Virus record (IMG/VR): IMGVR_UViG_3300020420_000017 | Coordinates: 1 to 58,788 of that record | Reading direction: 5' to 3' (one strand) | Length of the DNA stretch: 58,788 bases | Source of the DNA: a virus | Translations under genes and position numbers: made by a program | The notes under the pieces: generated by a model | Databases searched by the model: none | What the model was told of the DNA's origin: nothing | The model's input: only the letters and a program-made list of their open reading frames with translations | Part shown: in pieces, positions 39,184-48,516 of the stretch | Numbering within the stretch: the stretch's first letter is position 1 | Layout: every line of letters begins with the position of its first letter

Positions 39184-40679
39184 TATACCGCTCCTTGATC
39201 ATCTTCTGGTTCTTGCTGCTGAATTGCAGCAATTTCTTTATTCATGTTGTCTATTGTTTCATCGTCAAACAATAAAACATTTTTTTGTACCCATTCTTTC
39301 GAAAAGTATTCACCTACATACTGAGAAATTTGATCTAAAGATTGAATTTTTTCTCTTAGTAGTTCTGCTTCTTTTAATTCCGCAAAATGATTATCTCTTA
39401 AGAAGTCAACTGTTACTTTATTTTTCCAACTATTCCAGTCATCTTCAGTTATAACATTTTTTAAAATTAATTGTTTTTTAAGAATATCATAAAATAAATT
39501 TGCAAACCTATTTCTTAATCTATCGATAAACTTTTGAAACTTTAATTCGTCTCTACTTATTTCAGTTGCTCTACCTAACGAAAACTGTTGTTCTTGTTCT
39601 AATCGATTCATAGGTACGTTTAGTGACCTATACAATCTTTTTTGAAAATATATAATGTCTTCTATTTGACCTAGGTTTTCACCACCTGGTAAAGTACTGA
39701 TCTCTGTACCTCTGCCGCCTTCTCTACGTGGTAACCAAAAATCTTCCAACATAGACATATGTTTTCTATCATCTCTTATCTCACCAGTCTTTGCATCATA
39801 AACTAACTTATTTCTGTACTTAGCCATTATATCTTTCATATACTGTTCGGCTTTACCACGTGGTAAGTTACCAACATCAATATAAAACATTCTACGTTCT
39901 GGTGCTCTTGCTAACCTGTAAATAACAAGAGAGTCTTCCATCATTCTAAGCTGAGTTATTGGTTTTAACGCTTTATGAAGATATGATATAATTTTTTTTC
40001 TATGTTCATCTAATAAACCTGACGTGCAGTAACTTACTGAATCTAAAGTTAACTTTACACCAGATGCCTGTGAGCCTGGTTTTTCTTGGTAAATGTAGAA
40101 TTCATTTACTTTATCCACAAGAGTTGCTCCAGTTAATGGATCTTTTTTCTTCTTTACTTGTTTTACTTTTCTTATTTTTACAGTATCAATATATCTTATT
40201 TCTTGTATCCCGGCTGTTGGGTTATTGTCATCAATAATCAAATGATGATATAGTCTTCCATCAATGTACCATCTTCGAAAAATATCATGACCCAATTCTT
40301 TAAAATTAAGCATGTTAAAAATATTTTCAAATTCTTCAACCATTGTTTTCTTAACGCTTGCACTTACTGGTACGTTATCAAGATTAAGAGATACTGATGG
40401 TTTATTTTCTGATGCAGATATTGTTTCATTAACTATATCTTCAATTGCTGCGTCAGCTTCAGGTTGATGCGCCGATCCTCTATATTTTAATATAAGTTGT
40501 GCTTGATCTTTTGAATCGTCACCGTCCATGTTGATGTAATGACCGTAGTGTGCACCCGCAGAGGTTGCTGTAACGTAGCCTGCACCATCATCATCGCGTG
40601 GCGGAACAATAGACTTTATAGCCTTATTGTCTTTAGCACGAGATATTTCAAAACCAAATAATTTAAAACCTTCTGCCAT
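39183..40679 (-). CDS. 20: gp20 portal protein
   Basis: The protein has 498 residues (T4 524). It contains RRWYIDGRLYHHLIIDD, IRYIDTVKIRKV, LVIYRLARAPERRMFYIDVGNLP and NVPMNRLEQEQQFSLGRATEISRDE, the standard T4-like gp20 blocks. It forms the dodecameric ring through which DNA is packaged. The C-terminus is acidic and Gln-rich. Confidence 0.96.
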   Translation of the reverse strand: MAEGFKLFGFEISRAKDNKAIKSIVPPRDDDGAGYVTATSAGAHYGHYINMDGDDSKDQAQLILKYRGSAHQPEADAAIEDIVNETISASENKPSVSLNLDNVPVSASVKKTMVEEFENIFNMLNFKELGHDIFRRWYIDGRLYHHLIIDDNNPTAGIQEIRYIDTVKIRKVKQVKKKKDPLTGATLVDKVNEFYIYQEKPGSQASGVKLTLDSVSYCTSGLLDEHRKKIISYLHKALKPITQLRMMEDSLVIYRLARAPERRMFYIDVGNLPRGKAEQYMKDIMAKYRNKLVYDAKTGEIRDDRKHMSMLEDFWLPRREGGRGTEISTLPGGENLGQIEDIIYFQKRLYRSLNVPMNRLEQEQQFSLGRATEISRDELKFQKFIDRLRNRFANLFYDILKKQLILKNVITEDDWNSWKNKVTVDFLRDNHFAELKEAELLREKIQSLDQISQYVGEYFSKEWVQKNVLLFDDETIDNMNKEIAAIQQQEPEDDQGAV

Positions 40680-40692
40680 ATTAATTCCTTTA

Positions 40693-40718
40693 ATTAGGAG
40701 GACCTAAGCCCTCCTAAT
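40693..40718 (-). other. Perfect 9-bp inverted repeat between gp19 and gp20
   Basis: The minus strand ATTAGGAGG / CCTCCTAAT forms a 9-bp stem with an 8-base loop, overlapping the end of late promoter L4. No T-run follows, so it is a weak terminator candidate. A processing or stability hairpin on gp18-gp19 readthrough RNA is more likely. Confidence 0.6.
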
Positions 40719-40725
40719 ATTTATA
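40718..40725 (-). promoter_or_regulatory. Late promoter L4 (TATAAATA) for gp20
   Basis: The exact box lies just after the gp19 stop. RNA started from it would begin near 40712, inside the first arm of the hairpin, so only readthrough RNA carries the full stem. Confidence 0.75.
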
Positions 40726-40726
40726 G

Positions 40727-41254
40727 TTACGATGTAGTATCAGTTTCGTAATACTGATATGCAAATGTTACAGTAAATCTTTCGATTTCATCATTAGTAG
40801 CATAGCTTAAATCGATAGGAGACATATCTTGAGGATACGATCCTCTAAACGTATATGTCTTAATTATCTCGCCTGAACGATCTAATTGATCAACTAATAA
40901 ATCTGCTTCGTACGCAACAGGAGTTGTAAGTCCGGTATTAGCACTGTGTGCATTCATACCATTCATCCATCTTTCCATTGAGTTTCTGATAGCAAAATCT
41001 GTATCATTTATTATTGTTACTGTCCAGACATCAAATGTTCTGTCACCGGCCATTTTTAATTGTCTTCCTCTGAAAGGTACAACTATCTGACCTAGTGTTG
41101 AGCCTGGTAACTGAGCAGTTTCGCAAAGGAAAGATGTCAGTTCAGGATCACCATTTGCATATCCTGGAAAATTGATTGTAGCCTTGAAGAGGTTAGGTCT
41201 TGCCCCGCCACCTCTCAGCTTTGATTTAAAATCATCAACGCCTAGTACTGCCAT
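40727..41254 (-). CDS. 19: gp19 tail tube protein
   Basis: The protein has 175 residues (T4 163). The pattern GGARPNLFKATINFPGY, LCETAQLPGSTLG, VPFRGRQLKMAGDRTFD and NSMERWMNGMNAH is typical of T4-like tube protein. It stacks as hexamers inside the gp18 sheath. Confidence 0.95.
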   Translation of the reverse strand: MAVLGVDDFKSKLRGGGARPNLFKATINFPGYANGDPELTSFLCETAQLPGSTLGQIVVPFRGRQLKMAGDRTFDVWTVTIINDTDFAIRNSMERWMNGMNAHSANTGLTTPVAYEADLLVDQLDRSGEIIKTYTFRGSYPQDMSPIDLSYATNDEIERFTVTFAYQYYETDTTS

Positions 41255-41264
41255 TTCTTACCTC

Positions 41265-43043
41265 CTAAACTGTACCAACGACTTCTTCGAAGTCTACGCC
41301 AGTTCTCACTGCCACAAAATTAAGTGTTACAAAGTTAATAGACCTAGCAGGTTTGATAAAGATACTTGCCACAAACTCATTTCTATCTATCACTGCAGGT
41401 GTATTATTAGTCTCATCTGCAACGACTCTAAAGTCTGTTATACCTCTTCTTCCCTTGACCTCTCTTAAGACAGGTTCAACAATGTTTACAAATTCTGCTC
41501 TTGTAAACTCGTCGTTAAACTCAAACAGTACTTGCTCTGCTGCTCTCGATATCGCTCGTTCTAGAACTAAAAACAATCTTCTTACGTTAATTCTATCAAA
41601 AGCGGAAGGTCTTGCTAGTTTTGTCTTATCACCAAAAAGTATCACACCAGCACCAGGAATATTTGCTATTGGATTGACTCCATTTTTATATAACTGATCT
41701 CTTTGTGATTTAGTTGGTGAATATGGTATTGACGTAATACCAAAATATTGTCCACGTCTTGAACCTGCTGGTGAAAACCATGGAGCTCTATTAATATCAG
41801 TTGCTGCCATTATACCCGCAGTAGATGAAGCTGCACTTATAAAAATAAATTGATCATTAAATTTATCAAATACTTTTAAATAGTTTCCATCTGCTACCAG
41901 ATAAGAAGATTTTGTAAACGTTGCTGCGGTTGCAAGTATGTTAGTTGTTATAGTACTTGCATTTGTTTGGTTTACAATGTCGCTTCTTGCTGGTGATGCA
42001 ACTGCAATACAGTCTTTTCTAAGACTTGCTGCTGTTCCTACTATGTCATTGACAACAGTTGTTGTATCTGATCTGTTACCCATACTTGGTGCGATTAAGA
42101 AATCAACTTCAACAGTATCTTTGTCTTCAAATAAGTCAAAGCCGTTTGCTATCGCTGCAGTTCCAATACTTCCTGGATTAGATCCTGAGTCAAAATTATA
42201 TTCTGAAATTGTGCCTGCAGAGTCGTTTTGACCTATCATTCTTTGAAGATCTGTACCGTCTGCCATTGTGTTACCGGCACCAACAGCCATGAATGATGAA
42301 TCGAGTCCTACTGCCCAAATATATGAAGAAGTGTCATTTATTCTTTCTTCCATCGAAATGTTTGCGCCTGAGCTATCGATAGCATTTTTTCCAAGTGATA
42401 AGAAAGAATATCTTTCAAGTACAGTTCCTTTAGCGCCGGTAAAAAGACCGTTCTTATCTACGACGACTACATGAACTTCGTCATTTTTTGCTCCAACTTT
42501 TGTTGCAGCTCCGGAAGTTCCAGGTGCTTGATCAAATTCACCTTTGTATGTCCAGCCATTAAATGCTGAATCGTCTGAGTCTTTTCCGCAGACTTGCACT
42601 TGTAAGCTATTTCCTAAAGCGCCTGGATACTTTGCTATAAAAGTATGCTTATCTGTTTCCAATGCTGTTAATTGGCTATTGAATGCATTTGTATTATTAA
42701 TTTTAGTGCCACTAAAAAAGTTTGCTGTTGCTGCAGTTGTTTGTGCAGTTGTTGCATGTGCGTTTTTATGTGACGCGTCGGTAGCTCTCACTACCTGTAG
42801 TTTACTGGAGTACTTTAGAAACATGTTAGCTTCATGAAACGATACAGCAGTTGAAGAATCTGGTGAACCAAACTTTGCAACTAAATCTTCTTCATTTGCC
42901 ACTAACTGCGGATCCAGCACAGTACCCCATCTTGAATTTATCACAAAAGCGCCTGTAGATGACTGAACATTGGGCACGCCTCCAGTTAAGTCTATCTCTC
43001 TTACTACAACCGCTGGTGATTCTGATGGATTTGCGAGTGCCAT
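41265..43043 (-). CDS. 18: gp18 contractile tail sheath protein
   Basis: The protein has 592 residues (T4 659). It starts ALANPSESPAVVVREIDLTGG and ends with conserved domains (DRINVRRLFLVLERAI; FVNIVEPVLREVKGRRGITDF). The middle third is the variable surface part. It contracts during infection. The late promoter L5 drives it. Confidence 0.96.
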   Translation of the reverse strand: MALANPSESPAVVVREIDLTGGVPNVQSSTGAFVINSRWGTVLDPQLVANEEDLVAKFGSPDSSTAVSFHEANMFLKYSSKLQVVRATDASHKNAHATTAQTTAATANFFSGTKINNTNAFNSQLTALETDKHTFIAKYPGALGNSLQVQVCGKDSDDSAFNGWTYKGEFDQAPGTSGAATKVGAKNDEVHVVVVDKNGLFTGAKGTVLERYSFLSLGKNAIDSSGANISMEERINDTSSYIWAVGLDSSFMAVGAGNTMADGTDLQRMIGQNDSAGTISEYNFDSGSNPGSIGTAAIANGFDLFEDKDTVEVDFLIAPSMGNRSDTTTVVNDIVGTAASLRKDCIAVASPARSDIVNQTNASTITTNILATAATFTKSSYLVADGNYLKVFDKFNDQFIFISAASSTAGIMAATDINRAPWFSPAGSRRGQYFGITSIPYSPTKSQRDQLYKNGVNPIANIPGAGVILFGDKTKLARPSAFDRINVRRLFLVLERAISRAAEQVLFEFNDEFTRAEFVNIVEPVLREVKGRRGITDFRVVADETNNTPAVIDRNEFVASIFIKPARSINFVTLNFVAVRTGVDFEEVVGTV

Positions 43044-43097
43044 TTTTCTATTCCTTTATTATACGGTTATCATTATACGAATATTCAATCTTACCAC

Positions 43098-43105
43098 TAT
43101 TTATA
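43098..43105 (-). promoter_or_regulatory. Late promoter L5 (TATAAATA) for gp18
   Basis: The exact TATAAATA lies just before the gp17 stop in gene order, with about a 49-base leader and AAAGGAA before the gp18 ATG. Confidence 0.85.
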
Positions 43106-43108
43106 CTT

Positions 43109-44713
43109 TTACAGGTCTCTATCATATTCAATGGCCCAAGGGTGTTCTTCGGTAACTTCAAGCTTTTTTATCTGTTCAGTGCCGTCATCAATAAATCCAA
43201 AAGGTACAATGTCTTCTTCTATTTCTTTAAGTTTTTGATTAAAAATCATATCTTTAATATTAATATCAGTTAAGTTATTAAAGTAAGCGGTTGAAACAAA
43301 AAAACCAAACATTACTAAATTCATCACCAAATCATCATGGTTTCCGGTGGATGCTTGATATGTCTGTCCTTTTGCTTCAAAAGTTGATATTTCTAATATT
43401 GTTTGTTCATCTACTATTTTTAACTTATTATTTTCAAGTAAATCTTTTAAAGCAGAACATCCTAATCTTTTTGATTTTCTATTTATATCTACTCCAACTG
43501 CATTAGCTTTTATTGCAGATTCAACATGAACGTTTTCATATTCTAAATCATAATATAATCCATTACAAACAACAGACCCTTGATCGTTTGACTCAACAAT
43601 ACAATACGCCTGATTGTAGACATTTGCGTACTTATATATAATATTAGGGAAGAGTAATGGAGAGATAGTATTATTGCGATACACAACTACCTGCTCAAAA
43701 GGACGTACGTTAATATCGATTAAAGAAAATGTAGAATAGTCCTGTCCTCTTCCCTTACTAACATCTGCAACTAATATATAATCATGCTTTTTTACAGGCT
43801 GTTTATAAATTAATAAATCACCACCTTCTCTAATTTCTAACGGTGGTTTTGCTCTTAAATCTAAAAGGGTTTGAGCATTCACTAATGTATTACCTGTACC
43901 AAAGAACGTATTACCAAACTCTTGATCAAACTGAATTTGCGAAGTATTGTTTATTGTTTCTTCTTTCCATTTTTCATCTCTTCCTGGCACATCACTCCAA
44001 TCAACTCTAAAATGACTATACTCATTTACACCTTGTATTGCTCCTTCCCATATCTTATGAAATGTGTTACCTATACCATTTGCAGTTGAAGTAACTATAA
44101 TTTTTGTATCACTACCTGATGATATAACAGGATATGTTGAAGTATAAAATTCAGCTGCTCTTTCCACAAAAGCAAACTCATCTAAATATAATAAGTTAAC
44201 TGATAGACCTCTTATTGATTGACCAGTTGTAGCTGCAGCTATAATCCTACTATTGTTACTAAAATCAATATTAGATTTATTTAATGCTTTAACACCTGGC
44301 TGTAGAAAAAATGGAATATTTTCTAACATGATAGTAATTCTTGCAAGCATCTCTCTGGCGGTTGCACCTTTGTTTGCTAACACTGCAACTGTTTTTTCTG
44401 GTGAAAATATCGCAGACCAAAGTAAGAAACCACATGCTGAAACTGACTTACCAGATTGTCGACATGCTAGTACAACGTTAAACCTATTCTCTTGAAACTT
44501 TTTAAACATGTGTTTCTGATAAGGATATAATTTAAATTGTACTAAACCAGCATCCAAAGAAATAATCTTTGCATATGTTTCGATAAAATATACAGGATCT
44601 TTCATACATAAAGCATACTCTTTCACTTGATCTTCAGTGAAATTGGTAACAATACCATCTTTTTTTATATTAGGATTGCCGAGATAATTCTCATTTTGAT
44701 TTAGGCGTGACAT
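43109..44713 (-). CDS. 17: gp17 large terminase
   Basis: The protein has 534 residues (T4 610) from the ATG at 44713; the codon before it is TTG. The packaging ATPase has Walker A CRQSGKS and Walker B LLYLDEFAF. The C-terminal nuclease domain shows LVADVSKGRGQDYS. It cuts concatemers and pumps DNA into proheads with the portal. Confidence 0.96.
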   Translation of the reverse strand: MSRLNQNENYLGNPNIKKDGIVTNFTEDQVKEYALCMKDPVYFIETYAKIISLDAGLVQFKLYPYQKHMFKKFQENRFNVVLACRQSGKSVSACGFLLWSAIFSPEKTVAVLANKGATAREMLARITIMLENIPFFLQPGVKALNKSNIDFSNNSRIIAAATTGQSIRGLSVNLLYLDEFAFVERAAEFYTSTYPVISSGSDTKIIVTSTANGIGNTFHKIWEGAIQGVNEYSHFRVDWSDVPGRDEKWKEETINNTSQIQFDQEFGNTFFGTGNTLVNAQTLLDLRAKPPLEIREGGDLLIYKQPVKKHDYILVADVSKGRGQDYSTFSLIDINVRPFEQVVVYRNNTISPLLFPNIIYKYANVYNQAYCIVESNDQGSVVCNGLYYDLEYENVHVESAIKANAVGVDINRKSKRLGCSALKDLLENNKLKIVDEQTILEISTFEAKGQTYQASTGNHDDLVMNLVMFGFFVSTAYFNNLTDINIKDMIFNQKLKEIEEDIVPFGFIDDGTEQIKKLEVTEEHPWAIEYDRDL

Positions 44714-45059
44714 CAATAATATCTTTTTTCAAAAGTTTTTGAAGCTCAGTTGTTGAACCTACAAAAAGATTATTAGTAGTATTTGCTATTTTTTGAATTT
44801 CATCTTTCTTATCTAAATCTTTTTTCTTTTTATTAAGGTCCATCAATCTATCATTAACATCAGAAATATTCTTAATCATTCCTGATAGTACTTCAAAAGC
44901 TCGAGGGTGCTCACTTTCTCTGGCTACTTCAATCATAAGCTCAAGACTTTCTTTACCCTTTTCAACTAACTCATAGTAAGTGTCACGAGAATATTTGTAG
45001 TCGTTATCTACATTTTTCTCTTCAGGAGGAAGAAATTTGTCAATATCACTTTTACTCAT
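44691..45059 (-). CDS. 16: gp16 small terminase
   Basis: The protein has 122 residues (T4 164). It contains NVDNDYKYSRDTYYELVEKG, then helices with KNISDVNDRLMDLNKKKKDL and NNLFVGSTTELQKLLK, a set I recognise from marine T4-like gp16. It regulates gp17 and recognises DNA. It overlaps gp17 by 23 bases. Confidence 0.85.
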   Translation of the reverse strand: MSKSDIDKFLPPEEKNVDNDYKYSRDTYYELVEKGKESLELMIEVARESEHPRAFEVLSGMIKNISDVNDRLMDLNKKKKDLDKKDEIQKIANTTNNLFVGSTTELQKLLKKDIIDVTPKSK

Positions 45060-45451
45060 AATTGAACTAATTCACGATTCTTTATATGTTCTTCTTCTAT
45101 TTCTTTTTTTGATTGTCCGTGGTATCTTACAGCATGATGTTTTTCAATCATTTTTTCATTGATATTAGTTTCAAATGTCCATAATTCTCCAAGTATTCTG
45201 CCAAACTTACCTTTTGCATCTTTATGAGTTTTTATCGTTAACTCACCAGCTCCAGTCCATTTTAATAAAAAATCTTTTGCAGCATTACCATATTTTTTTT
45301 CTATCAAGTTTCTTGTTCTTGATTCAGGAGTATCAATACCATACAATCTTATTCTTTGTTTTCTTAGCCATACGCCAAACCCTAGGTCTATATCGACATC
45401 TACAGTATCGCCGTCTATTACTCTTAAAAGTTTACATTTATATTCAAACAT
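45056..45451 (-). CDS. Staphylococcal-nuclease-like (thermonuclease) protein
   Basis: The protein has 131 residues. It starts YKCKLLRVIDGDTVDVDIDL, then RIRLYGIDTPESR with Arg35, Asp40 and Glu43, and KFGRILGELW with Arg85, all matching the Ca2+-dependent nuclease catalytic set (Arg35, Asp40, Glu43, Arg87). It should cleave DNA or RNA. Sitting between gp15 and gp16 in the packaging block, it may degrade host nucleic acid late or act in packaging. Confidence 0.9.
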   Translation of the reverse strand: MFEYKCKLLRVIDGDTVDVDIDLGFGVWLRKQRIRLYGIDTPESRTRNLIEKKYGNAAKDFLLKWTGAGELTIKTHKDAKGKFGRILGELWTFETNINEKMIEKHHAVRYHGQSKKEIEEEHIKNRELVQL

Positions 45452-46242
45452 TATCCTGCGCTATCTAAAATTGTTGTTGTAAATCCAAAGTCACTATCTT
45501 CTAATCCAATTACCGAAGTAGGATTAGGCTTAACTACTATTGTTTCAAGACCGATATCTGAATCATTTAAACCAGCCTTTATGTCAAAGAACTTAGTTCT
45601 TGCATCACGTATTATCGCACTGTCTGCAATTGGACCATGATAACTTAATTTCATCTCAAAGTCCAAACTGTAAATTATTGTTCTACGTTGTTCCATTGCG
45701 CCTTCAAAATCATCTGAAAAACTTACACCATTTATTATAACTTGTATGTCTTCTTTAAAATTTGGAAACTCTGTTTGAAATGGTTTAATAGTTAAAGCAT
45801 ACTGTGGATTAAACGTTGGTAAAATTTGTTCAACAATTTGTAAGGCATCATCTTGTGATTTAGCATACGCGTTTAATTGAAAGTTGATATTGTAAGGAAC
45901 TGGATTAAAAAACTTTTGTCTTTTTGTTATGCTACCGTCTGACGCTGTAGTAGTAAAATTTCCTATTTTTGCTAACTGTCTTGTGGCATCATAAGTTATG
46001 GCTGTAATTTCAAAAGACATCCTTGGTAGCTTAATAGCTACTTTTGTATCATCTTGTAGATCCGGATTTTCTCTTATTCTTTCTAAAAATTTATTTTTAG
46101 GTGCATATGATAAAGGCACTTTTAATTGACTTATCACTGCTCCACTTGAATTTTTACGAATAACATAGATATTATTAAACAGCCTACCGAACAGTGCAAC
46201 TGCTTTTTTTGTTTTTTCGTGATAAAAGTGTCCGCCAAACAT
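45451..46242 (-). CDS. 15: gp15 tail terminator / sheath stabiliser
   Basis: The protein has 263 residues (T4 272). It starts MFGGHFYHEKTKKAVALFGRLF and has VPLSYAPKNKFLERI, KLPRMSFEITAITYDATR and QIVEQILPTFNPQYALTI, matching T4 gp15. It caps the tail and joins it to the neck. Confidence 0.93.
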   Translation of the reverse strand: MFGGHFYHEKTKKAVALFGRLFNNIYVIRKNSSGAVISQLKVPLSYAPKNKFLERIRENPDLQDDTKVAIKLPRMSFEITAITYDATRQLAKIGNFTTTASDGSITKRQKFFNPVPYNINFQLNAYAKSQDDALQIVEQILPTFNPQYALTIKPFQTEFPNFKEDIQVIINGVSFSDDFEGAMEQRRTIIYSLDFEMKLSYHGPIADSAIIRDARTKFFDIKAGLNDSDIGLETIVVKPNPTSVIGLEDSDFGFTTTILDSAG

Positions 46243-47360
46243 TAGTTGTTACTCACATCTCCAAATGGATTTGTTTCAGAAAAGTCTATAAAATCTGCGC
46301 CAGTAGAAAAGTCTGCATTTTGTTCATTTTCAGAAAGCTGATTATCTTCAACCACTAGAGTAATAATACCACCAGCATTTGATTTAAGTCCAATTACTTT
46401 CTTACCTACTGCAAAAGTATGATATTTTCCATCATCAGCTCCTGCGTGTATAAGATGAATCTTATCATCTGAATCTGAATACTTAGCAACTTCAGCTCGC
46501 ATTGTGGTGCTACCACTAGGACTAGTAATTGTTTCACCAACTTCAAACACAGTCGGATTTGGATCAGTAAACTTAATAACTGGTGATCCTGAGTAACCTG
46601 TACCAGCATTTGTTATTGTTAATCCATTTACTTTACCGTTGTTACTATCTACTGTTGCCGTGATTGCTGCACCATTACCGGTACCATCTGTAACAGTTAC
46701 TGTTGGTGCAAAAAAGTAATTATTACCACTGTCTGTTAAGTTAACAGCAGTTATTTGTCCACCTGCTATTGTAGCAGATGCTTGTGCACTATCTCTTGTA
46801 TTATCAAGAGTTAACACATATTTATAAGCATATCTCGATTCAATGTCATCAATTGTGTCTACACCTGTATCTAGGTCTTCACCGGCATATTCAAACAACT
46901 GGCATCTAAGTTTAAATACTGGTAAGTTTTGTAATTGATAGAATGGTTGTTCATGTTCAACGTGCATAATTTGAAACATAGACTTTGACATTGGAAGATA
47001 TATCAAGTCTCCTTCTTTCGGTCTTGCAACTGTTATTTCATTGTCATATCTTTCGACAGTGGCACTCCATCGTCTTCTGGCCACTATAAATGTTGCTTCG
47101 TCTCTTATCTCAACACCAAATCTAGTAAATAAATCTCCTTCTCCATCAAAACCTTCAATGTTTTCAATATACATTTCTAATATGTAAGATGAATTAAAAC
47201 TAGATACAGGATCGTCGCCTAGTATGGTATCTTCGTTTACTATGTCTCTTGGCAAATAGTATACGTCTTGGCCATAAGTCTTTAATGACTCAATAACTAT
47301 GTCTTCGTAAAGTAACTGTTCAGAACGTACTTTCTGATTAAAATATAAATTTGTTGCCAT
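46242..47360 (-). CDS. 14: gp14 neck protein with an inserted beta domain
   Basis: The protein has 372 residues (T4 256). The conserved parts are YLPRDIVNEDTILGDDP, the FTRFGVEIRDEATFIVARRRW region, EGDLIYLPMSKSMFQI and the end DFIDFSETNPFGD. Between about residues 190 and 275 there is an insertion rich in Gly, Thr and Asn (AVNLTDSGNNYFFAPTVTV; GLTITNAGTGYSGSPVI), two repeats of a GxGY-type beta unit. It probably protrudes from the neck, possibly as a whisker or surface-binding part. Confidence 0.9.
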   Translation of the reverse strand: MATNLYFNQKVRSEQLLYEDIVIESLKTYGQDVYYLPRDIVNEDTILGDDPVSSFNSSYILEMYIENIEGFDGEGDLFTRFGVEIRDEATFIVARRRWSATVERYDNEITVARPKEGDLIYLPMSKSMFQIMHVEHEQPFYQLQNLPVFKLRCQLFEYAGEDLDTGVDTIDDIESRYAYKYVLTLDNTRDSAQASATIAGGQITAVNLTDSGNNYFFAPTVTVTDGTGNGAAITATVDSNNGKVNGLTITNAGTGYSGSPVIKFTDPNPTVFEVGETITSPSGSTTMRAEVAKYSDSDDKIHLIHAGADDGKYHTFAVGKKVIGLKSNAGGIITLVVEDNQLSENEQNADFSTGADFIDFSETNPFGDVSNN

Positions 47361-47361
47361 A

Positions 47362-48117
47362 TCATCCTACAAAAAAGTCTGGTGGAAGCTCTTGCTCTAA
47401 TCTTAAGTTTTCTCTTAACCTTTCAATTTCTCCTGTCGCATCATCATATATTTGTCTTCCATTTAAAACGACTCCTCCTGGTAACTGCATGCCTTCAAAT
47501 TTAATTAAGTTGGTGCCCCATTGTTGCTTTATTAATGCAGTTGTATATTCTTTAACAAATATATCATTAAAAACAGAAGTGTGTGTATTAGGATCAACAA
47601 TAGAATAAACTTCTGCTACTATGTAATCACCTGCTTTTATATCGCCGTCTGCAAAATCACCAAAGATATATAATCTATTTTGTCTTCTTGAAAATTGAAC
47701 TTGTGGGTGACCATTTAATTTCATGTCTAAAAGAGAAAGATATTGCTGCATCTGTTCATAATATGCTAAGTCTCCAGCAAAGTTCATTAGATCTGCAATA
47801 TCATTTAACATCATTTGATATTTTATATCAAAAAAGTTTCTAGAATTATTAAATGAACTTGTAAGAGGAAACATCTTTGAGACAAATAAAATATTATTTG
47901 AAAGAGAAATATATTCATTTGAAACATCAGTTGCAGTTATCTGATGTTTTAAATAAGTTCTAATTGTGGCATCAGAATGAAACTCTTGATAATACTGTAG
48001 CGCTTCGTCTACTCTATCTTCGACTTGATCTTCGTCTACATTTAATTCTATTACTGGTTCGCCTAGCCTTCGCTTACAGTAATCTATAAGAGTTATTCTG
48101 GAATTAGGGACAGCCAT
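47362..48117 (-). CDS. 13: gp13 neck protein
   Basis: The protein has 251 residues (T4 309). It starts SRITLIDYCKRRLGEPVIEL and has VEDRVDEALQYYQEFHSDA and KEYTTALIKQQWGTNLIKF, standard T4-like gp13 patterns. It seals the head after packaging together with gp14. Late promoter L6 precedes it. Confidence 0.94.
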   Translation of the reverse strand: MAVPNSRITLIDYCKRRLGEPVIELNVDEDQVEDRVDEALQYYQEFHSDATIRTYLKHQITATDVSNEYISLSNNILFVSKMFPLTSSFNNSRNFFDIKYQMMLNDIADLMNFAGDLAYYEQMQQYLSLLDMKLNGHPQVQFSRRQNRLYIFGDFADGDIKAGDYIVAEVYSIVDPNTHTSVFNDIFVKEYTTALIKQQWGTNLIKFEGMQLPGGVVLNGRQIYDDATGEIERLRENLRLEQELPPDFFVG

Positions 48118-48134
48118 TTTAAATCCTTTTTATT

Positions 48135-48506
48135 CTATTTATAAGGACTTGTTCCTAAAACATCCTCATCCCATGCTGCTTTTAATGCTGTAATATTGAC
48201 AGCATTTGTTATCGCTGCTGCAGCTGGTGCGTCTCTAAGTTTCTTCTTCTTTGCTACGCTTGCCGCTTTTGCAGTCGCATCATCAGCTTCTAAAGCTTTC
48301 ATGTACACAACATCTTCTGCTTCAAGTAAAGGTCCTCTTACTTCTCTTATCTTATCTTTAAATATTACTTTTGCTGCAGTTAAGTCTTCAGTGATAGCTG
48401 TTTGTTCGCTATCAAATACCCATGCATTTCTGAAGTGTCTATCAGAAGGCTTAGTGGATGGAACGGCAGCAATCACTCCATCTTTATCTTGAATCATCGT
48501 AGTCAT
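48135..48506 (-). CDS. Tail-fibre assembly-chaperone-like protein (Ala/Lys-rich)
   Basis: The protein has 123 residues. It has SDRHFRNAWVFDSEQTAI then IFKDKIREVRGPLLEAED and an Ala-rich end, the layout of the DUF4376/tail-assembly-like proteins. The FRNAW motif also ends the next gene upstream (48517-48984), suggesting an old split of one coding region or recombination at this motif. The end contains late promoter L6. Confidence 0.6.
   Translation of the reverse strand: MTTMIQDKDGVIAAVPSTKPSDRHFRNAWVFDSEQTAITEDLTAAKVIFKDKIREVRGPLLEAEDVVYMKALEADDATAKAASVAKKKKLRDAPAAAAITNAVNITALKAAWDEDVLGTSPYK
48136..48143 (-). promoter_or_regulatory. Late promoter L6 (TATAAATA) for gp13
   Basis: The exact TATAAATA lies in the last codons of the chaperone-like gene. 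It leaves a leader of about 13 bases with AAGGA before the gp13 ATG. Confidence 0.8.
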
Positions 48507-48516
48507 CTTTCTCTCC

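Noticed and set aside
41353-42837. Several plus-strand ORFs opposite gp18
   Set aside because: They are antisense shadows of the sheath gene with Ser/Ala/Val-rich, low-complexity products and no promoter or ribosome site.
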